64,000 nucleotides of DNA from Agromyces sp. H66 (GTDB taxonomy: Bacteria; Actinomycetota; Actinomycetes; Actinomycetales; Microbacteriaceae), in the NCBI RefSeq assembly GCF_004959775.1, contig NZ_SJZG01000001.1, positions 310,001-374,000 on the forward strand, written 5' to 3'. Position numbers and translations under genes: made by a program. The notes beneath the pieces were generated by a model that was not told the DNA's origin, did no database searches, and worked only from the letters and a program-made list of their open reading frames with translations. This document shows, piece after piece, positions 60,068 through 64,000 of this stretch (its first letter is position 1; each line of letters opens with the position of its first letter).

Positions 60068-61017
60068 CCGCCATCGCCCGCGAGCTCGACCCCGAGCGGC
60101 GTGACGTCGATGTGTCGACGGATGCCTCGACCGCGCGCCGACCCGGCCGCGACCTCCGTGGCCCCGGCCGTTCGCCCCGCCGCAGCGGCTACGCCAAGCG
60201 AACCCCGGGCGACTGGGTGGTGCTCGTCGTCGCAGTCCTGCTCGGCTTCTTCATCGCCGTGCCGTTCCTGCTGATCCTGGTCAACTCGTTCAAGTCGCCC
60301 GCCGACTACAACACGTCGGGCCCGCTGACGCTGCCCACCGAGTTCTACGTCGACGGCATCGTCGCGTTCTGGGAGCGGGTCGACTTCCCCGAGAAGCTGT
60401 GGAACAGCGTGTTCATCTCGGGACTCGTCGCCGTCTTCGCCGTGCTCATCTCGATGCTCAACGCGTTCGCGCTCGGCATCGGCCGGGTGAAGGGCCGGCT
60501 CTGGATCGTCGTGGTGATCCTGCTCGCGAACATGCTGCCGCAGGAGGTGCTGCTCTACCCGCTGTACTTCATGTTCAAGCAGGTCGGCCTGTACGACAGC
60601 CAGTGGGCGGTCATCATCATCTTCACCGTCATCCAGTCGGCCTTCGGCACGTACCTGCTCGCATCGGTCTACTCGACGTTCCCGAAGGAGCTGCTCGAGG
60701 CGGCGTCGCTCGACGGGGCGAGCCGCTGGCAGATCCTCTGGCGCGTGGTCTACCCGATCTCGCGGCCGACGCTCTCGGTGCTGCTGATCTTCTTCTTCAT
60801 CTGGACGTGGAACGAGTTCCTCATCCCGCTGACCTTCCTCGTGTCGAACGGGACCCAGACGGTGCCCGTGGCGATCACGGTGCTGCAGGGCGACCGGCTG
60901 ATGGATGTCACGACCACGAGTGCGTCGGCGCTGCTCGGCCTCATCCCGACGCTCGTCTTCTTCCTCATCTTCCAGCGCACCCTCACCAGGGGCATCACGG
61001 CAGGAGCAGTCAAGTAA
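60064..61017 (+). CDS. CUT1 sugar ABC importer permease, MalG type
   Basis: 317 residues, ATGA overlap with the preceding gene. Six hydrophobic segments; VNSFKSPADYNTSGPLTLP and the EAA loop KELLEAASLDGASRWQILWRVV (about residues 207-229) are diagnostic. The stop TAA overlaps the ATG of the GH31 gene by one base (TAATG), so importer and glycosidase are made together. Confidence 0.92.
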   Translation: MTAIARELDPERRDVDVSTDASTARRPGRDLRGPGRSPRRSGYAKRTPGDWVVLVVAVLLGFFIAVPFLLILVNSFKSPADYNTSGPLTLPTEFYVDGIVAFWERVDFPEKLWNSVFISGLVAVFAVLISMLNAFALGIGRVKGRLWIVVVILLANMLPQEVLLYPLYFMFKQVGLYDSQWAVIIIFTVIQSAFGTYLLASVYSTFPKELLEAASLDGASRWQILWRVVYPISRPTLSVLLIFFFIWTWNEFLIPLTFLVSNGTQTVPVAITVLQGDRLMDVTTTSASALLGLIPTLVFFLIFQRTLTRGITAGAVK

Positions 61018-63161
61018 TGAAGTTCACCGACGGGTTCTGGCACGCACGGCCGGGTGTCGAGGCGCTGTACGCGCAGGAGGTGCGCGACCTCGCGGTCGAG
61101 ACCGGGAGCGACGGCGACGAGCTCGTGGCGTGGGCGCCGACGCGGGTCGTCGCAGGGCGCGGCGACACGCTGAACCGGCCGATGCTCACCGTCTCGCTCG
61201 CGAGCCCGGCCGAGGGCGTCATCCGGGTGCGGGTCGAGCACCATCGCGGCACCCCGCGCGACGTCGGCTTCGAGATCCAGGCGGATGCCGCGCACCGCGC
61301 CTCGATCTCGGTCGGCGACGACGGCGGCGTGGTCGACGCCGGCTCGCTGCGCGCCCGCCTCCGCCGCGGCGCCCCGTGGGAGCTCACGTTCGAGGACGCC
61401 GATGGCGGCCAGGTCACGACGAGCGGACACAAGTCGGTCGGCTACATGAAGCTCGCGCCCGGGGCGCCGGTCGCCGCCGAGCCGGCGGGCATCGCCGGCA
61501 TCACGACGACCGGCCTCGCCGAGGCATCCGCGTACCTGCACACCCAGCTCTCGCTGGGGGTCGGCGAGCTCGTCTACGGGCTCGGCGAGCGATTCGGCCC
61601 GCTCGTGAAGAACGGCCAGACCGTCGACATCTGGAACGCCGACGGCGGCACGTCGAGCGAGCAGTCGTACAAGAACGTGCCGTTCTACCTGACGAACCGC
61701 GGCTACGGCGTGCTCGTGAACCACGCCGGGCACGTGTCGTTCGAGGTCGGGTCGGAGGCGGTCGAGCAGGTGCAGTTCTCGGTCGCGGGGGAGTGTCTCG
61801 AGTTCCTCGTGATCGCCGGCCCCACGCCTGCCGAGGTGCTCGACCGGTACACGCGGCTCACCGGCCGGCCGGCGCGCGTGCCCGATTGGTCGTACGGCCT
61901 GTGGCTCTCGACGAGCTTCACGACCGAATACGACGAGGCGACGGTGGGCGCCTTCATCGACGGGATGGCCGAGCGCGACATCCCACTCGAGGTGTTCCAC
62001 TTCGACTGCTTCTGGATGCGCGAGTTCCACTGGACCGACTTCCAGTGGGACCCGGCGGTCTTCCCCGACCCGGAGGGCATGCTCGCGCGGCTGCACGACC
62101 GCGGGCTGCGCGTGAGTGCGTGGCTGAACCCGTACATCGCGCAGCGGTCGCGGCTCTTCCGCGAGGGACTCGAGCGCGGGTACCTGGTGCGGCGGCCGGG
62201 CGGCTCGGTCTGGCAGTGGGACCTCTGGCAGGCGGGCATGGCGCTCGTCGACTTCACCAACCCCGAGGCGACGCGCTGGTTCCAGGAGCACCTGCGCGGG
62301 CTCGTCGCGCAGGGCGTCGACGCGATCAAGACCGACTTCGGCGAGCGGATCCCGATCGACGTGGTCTGGCACGACGGCAGCGACCCCGAGGCGATGCACC
62401 ACCGGTACACCCAGCTCTACAACCGGGCGGTGTTCGAGGTGCTCGAGGAGTCGCGCGGCGAGGGCGAGGCCGTGCTGTTCGCGCGGTCGGCGACCGCGGG
62501 CGGCCAGTCGATGCCCGTGCACTGGGGCGGCGACAACTCGTCGACGTTCACGTCGATGGCCGAGAGCCTGCGCGGCGGCCTGTCGCTCGCGATGAGCGGC
62601 TTCGGCTACTGGAGCCACGACATCGGCGGCTTCGAGGGCGACCCCGACCCGGCCGTGTTCAAGCGCTGGCTCGCGTTCGGGCTGCTCTCGAGCCACTCGC
62701 GCCTGCACGGCTCGACGAGCTACCGCGTGCCGTGGGCGTTCGACACGGGCGACGAGGCGCCGGGGCAGTCGGCCGTCGAGGTCGCGCGCACCTTCGCGAA
62801 GCTCAAGGCGTCGCTGCGGCCGTACCTCGTGGCCGCGGGCGAGGAGGCGCACCGCACCGGCACGCCCGTGATGCGGCCCATGCAGCTGGCGTTCCCTTCG
62901 GACGCTGCGGTCGCCCACCTGGACCGGCAGTACCTGCTGGGACCAGACCTGCTCGTCGCGCCGGTGTTCTCGGCGTCGGGCGACGTGGAGTACTACCTGC
63001 CTGAGGGGCGCTGGACGAACTGGTTCACGCGCGAGACCGTCGAGGGCGGCGCCTGGCGCCGTGAGCGCCATGGGTTCGACACCGTGCCGCTGTGGATCCG
63101 GGGCGGAGCGCTGATCCCGGTCGTCGACGCCGCCGGCGTCGCGGGCGAGGTGCGTGGCTGA
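61017..63161 (+). CDS. yicI: GH31 alpha-xylosidase, YicI-like
   Basis: 714 residues, cytoplasmic. Typical YicI domain order: N-terminal beta-sandwich (1-270), barrel (about 280-620), C-terminal beta domains. Nucleophile Asp440 in KTDFGERIP and acid/base Asp506 in HWGGDNSST. The KTDFGE signature and DCFWMREFHWTDFQWDP are those of alpha-xylosidases of the YicI type rather than alpha-glucosidases. It removes alpha-linked xylose from small xylosides such as isoprimeverose. The product xylose is handled by xylA and xylB encoded next to it. Start ATG 61017 overlaps the permease stop. Confidence 0.92.
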   Translation: MKFTDGFWHARPGVEALYAQEVRDLAVETGSDGDELVAWAPTRVVAGRGDTLNRPMLTVSLASPAEGVIRVRVEHHRGTPRDVGFEIQADAAHRASISVGDDGGVVDAGSLRARLRRGAPWELTFEDADGGQVTTSGHKSVGYMKLAPGAPVAAEPAGIAGITTTGLAEASAYLHTQLSLGVGELVYGLGERFGPLVKNGQTVDIWNADGGTSSEQSYKNVPFYLTNRGYGVLVNHAGHVSFEVGSEAVEQVQFSVAGECLEFLVIAGPTPAEVLDRYTRLTGRPARVPDWSYGLWLSTSFTTEYDEATVGAFIDGMAERDIPLEVFHFDCFWMREFHWTDFQWDPAVFPDPEGMLARLHDRGLRVSAWLNPYIAQRSRLFREGLERGYLVRRPGGSVWQWDLWQAGMALVDFTNPEATRWFQEHLRGLVAQGVDAIKTDFGERIPIDVVWHDGSDPEAMHHRYTQLYNRAVFEVLEESRGEGEAVLFARSATAGGQSMPVHWGGDNSSTFTSMAESLRGGLSLAMSGFGYWSHDIGGFEGDPDPAVFKRWLAFGLLSSHSRLHGSTSYRVPWAFDTGDEAPGQSAVEVARTFAKLKASLRPYLVAAGEEAHRTGTPVMRPMQLAFPSDAAVAHLDRQYLLGPDLLVAPVFSASGDVEYYLPEGRWTNWFTRETVEGGAWRRERHGFDTVPLWIRGGALIPVVDAAGVAGEVRG

Positions 63162-63164
63162 CCG

Positions 63165-63346
63165 ATGAGCACCGACGCAACCCCCGACTCCCGCAACACC
63201 CTCGCGACGGCGATCTCGCCGCGATCCGCCAGCCGCTCGACGTCTGGGCGTCGACGACTTCTCCACCGTGACGGTGCGCCGGTGCCTCGCCGAGCTCATC
63301 CGCTCCCGACGCATCCCCGTCGGGAGTTTCGGCGCTAGCATCGAAA
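63165..63346 (+). pseudogene. Possible decayed fragment, GH1-like, between yicI and a LacI gene
   Basis: No intact gene is seen in 63162-63347. One frame encodes DGDLAAIRQPLDV; shifting by one base continues as LGVDDFSTVTVRRCLAEL before a stop. Together they resemble the conserved 'dl..I.QPlDFLGvNyYs' region of GH1 beta-glucosidases. A short frame from ATG 63165 encodes 58 residues of no recognisable type. The GH1 link rests on about 20 residues, so it is weak. Confidence 0.3.
63336..63341 (+). promoter_or_regulatory. -10 element TAGCAT of a probable leaderless promoter
   Basis: TAGCAT is followed by exactly six bases and the ATG of the LacI gene at 63348; no Shine-Dalgarno sequence precedes that start. 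This is the same layout as at 1278 and 10409. Confidence 0.5.
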
Positions 63347-63347
63347 C

Positions 63348-64000
63348 ATGGAAACGGATGCCGCACCCGAGCGCGTGACGCTCGCACTCGTCGCCGAGGA
63401 GGCGGGCGTCTCGCTCTCCACGATCTCGAAGGTGCTGAACGGCCGGGCGGATGTCGCGGCGGCGACCCGCGCACGCGTCGAGGGGCTCCTGCAGCATCAC
63501 GGGTACGAGCGGCGCGGCGCCCGTGCCCAGCCGAAGGCGGAGCTCATCGAACTCGTCTTCCACGAACTCGACAGCGTGTGGTCGATGGAGGTCATCGCGG
63601 GCGTCGAGGCCGTCGCGAAGGAGCACGGACTCAGCGTGGTGCTGACGGTCAGCGGCAGCCGGCACGCGCCCGATCCCGATTGGATCGAGGCGGTCATGCG
63701 CCGACGTCCCGTCGGCGTCGTGCTGGTCTTCTCCGACCTCGCGCCCGAGTACCGCGAGCGGCTGCGCTCCCGGGCCATCCCGTTCGTCATCGTCGACCCC
63801 GCGGGCGACCCGTCGCCCGACGCTCCGTCGGTCGGCTCCGCCAACTGGTCGGGCGGGCTCATGGCCACCCGCCACCTCATCGAGCTCGGGCACCGGCGCA
63901 TCGCCGCGATCACGGGTCCCGAGGACATGATGTGCTCCCTCGCCCGCCTCGACGGGCTGCGCTCGGCGATGAACTCCGCCGGGCTCGAGATCCGGCCCGA
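63348..64000 (+). CDS. LacI-family transcriptional regulator (3' truncated by window)
   Basis: The frame is open from ATG 63348 to the window end (217 residues visible). Helix-turn-helix LALVAEEAGVSLSTISKVLNGRADV and the start of the effector domain VVLVFSDLAPEYRERLRS, HLIELGHRRIAAITGPEDMM. In actinobacterial xylose loci a LacI protein of this type often follows the importer/alpha-xylosidase genes. No palindromic operator was seen directly upstream. The C-terminal half, including most ligand contacts, is outside the window. Confidence 0.9.
   Translation, partial: METDAAPERVTLALVAEEAGVSLSTISKVLNGRADVAAATRARVEGLLQHHGYERRGARAQPKAELIELVFHELDSVWSMEVIAGVEAVAKEHGLSVVLTVSGSRHAPDPDWIEAVMRRRPVGVVLVFSDLAPEYRERLRSRAIPFVIVDPAGDPSPDAPSVGSANWSGGLMATRHLIELGHRRIAAITGPEDMMCSLARLDGLRSAMNSAGLEIRP

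Noticed and set aside
60750-63893. 1047-codon minus-strand frame opposite the importer and GH31 genes
   Set aside because: It runs across three confirmed plus-strand genes and the start of a LacI gene; composition is Arg/Val/Asp-rich as in other shadow frames.

Overview
The window is very GC-rich (about 70%), uses GTG starts and many 4-bp ATGA/GTGA overlaps, and carries actinobacterial families: XylFGH-type sugar importers, LacI regulators, an Eis-like acetyltransferase, a PknB-like kinase and an AI-2E family exporter. The recurring GGATGCC/GGCATCC words and the gene content suggest a chromosomal segment of Microbacteriaceae (Agromyces- or Microbacterium-like). The taxonomy is an inference. 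I found no rRNA, tRNA, IS element, prophage or CRISPR array.

Layout. 1-11.5 kb holds general genes: the end of a phytoene-dehydrogenase-like flavoprotein, a lipase-maturation-factor-like membrane protein, a large secreted metallophosphoesterase overlapping a HupE/UreJ protein, a DHA2-type MFS exporter, a Ser/Thr kinase and an AI-2E family transporter. The gap at 11.55-12.0 kb contains an exact 40-unit array of an 8-bp repeat. 12-15.3 kb is a xylFGH-like sugar ABC operon. Its upstream region carries a 22-bp motif that recurs in front of xylA at 56.4 kb. 15.5-18.3 kb has the Eis-like acetyltransferase and a DUF1254 protein.

18.3-45 kb is a carbohydrate island. It contains an oxidoreductase/DUF993/TIM-barrel operon, two LacI regulators, two more Gfo/Idh/MocA oxidoreductases, an oxidative uronate/aldarate-type operon (SDR, enolase-superfamily enzyme, KdgD, semialdehyde dehydrogenase), an M24-fold protein, a DUF6807 protein, a CUT1 sugar importer with a YesL-like protein, a second solute-binding protein followed by a GH42 beta-galactosidase, and a ThuA plus glycerate kinase pair. 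Five of these transcription units share a 16-bp LacI-type operator, consensus GGGWAWRCGCTTTCCC, which suggests one regulon for oxidative glycoside or uronate use.

45-52.3 kb is a distinct module. A secreted alpha/beta hydrolase diverges from a tightly packed PhnD/PhnC/fused-PhnE importer, a cytochrome P450 with an atypical I-helix, and a PaaX-family regulator. No phosphonate-catabolic enzyme is present, so the substrate is unknown. I consider this the best candidate for an undescribed system.

52.3-64 kb is a xylose/xylo-oligosaccharide locus: GH10 xylanase without signal peptide, xylB, xylA, a LacI regulator with its own TCGAAGCGCTTCGA operators, a CUT1 importer, a GH31 alpha-xylosidase, a short decayed-looking stretch and the start of another LacI regulator cut by the window edge.
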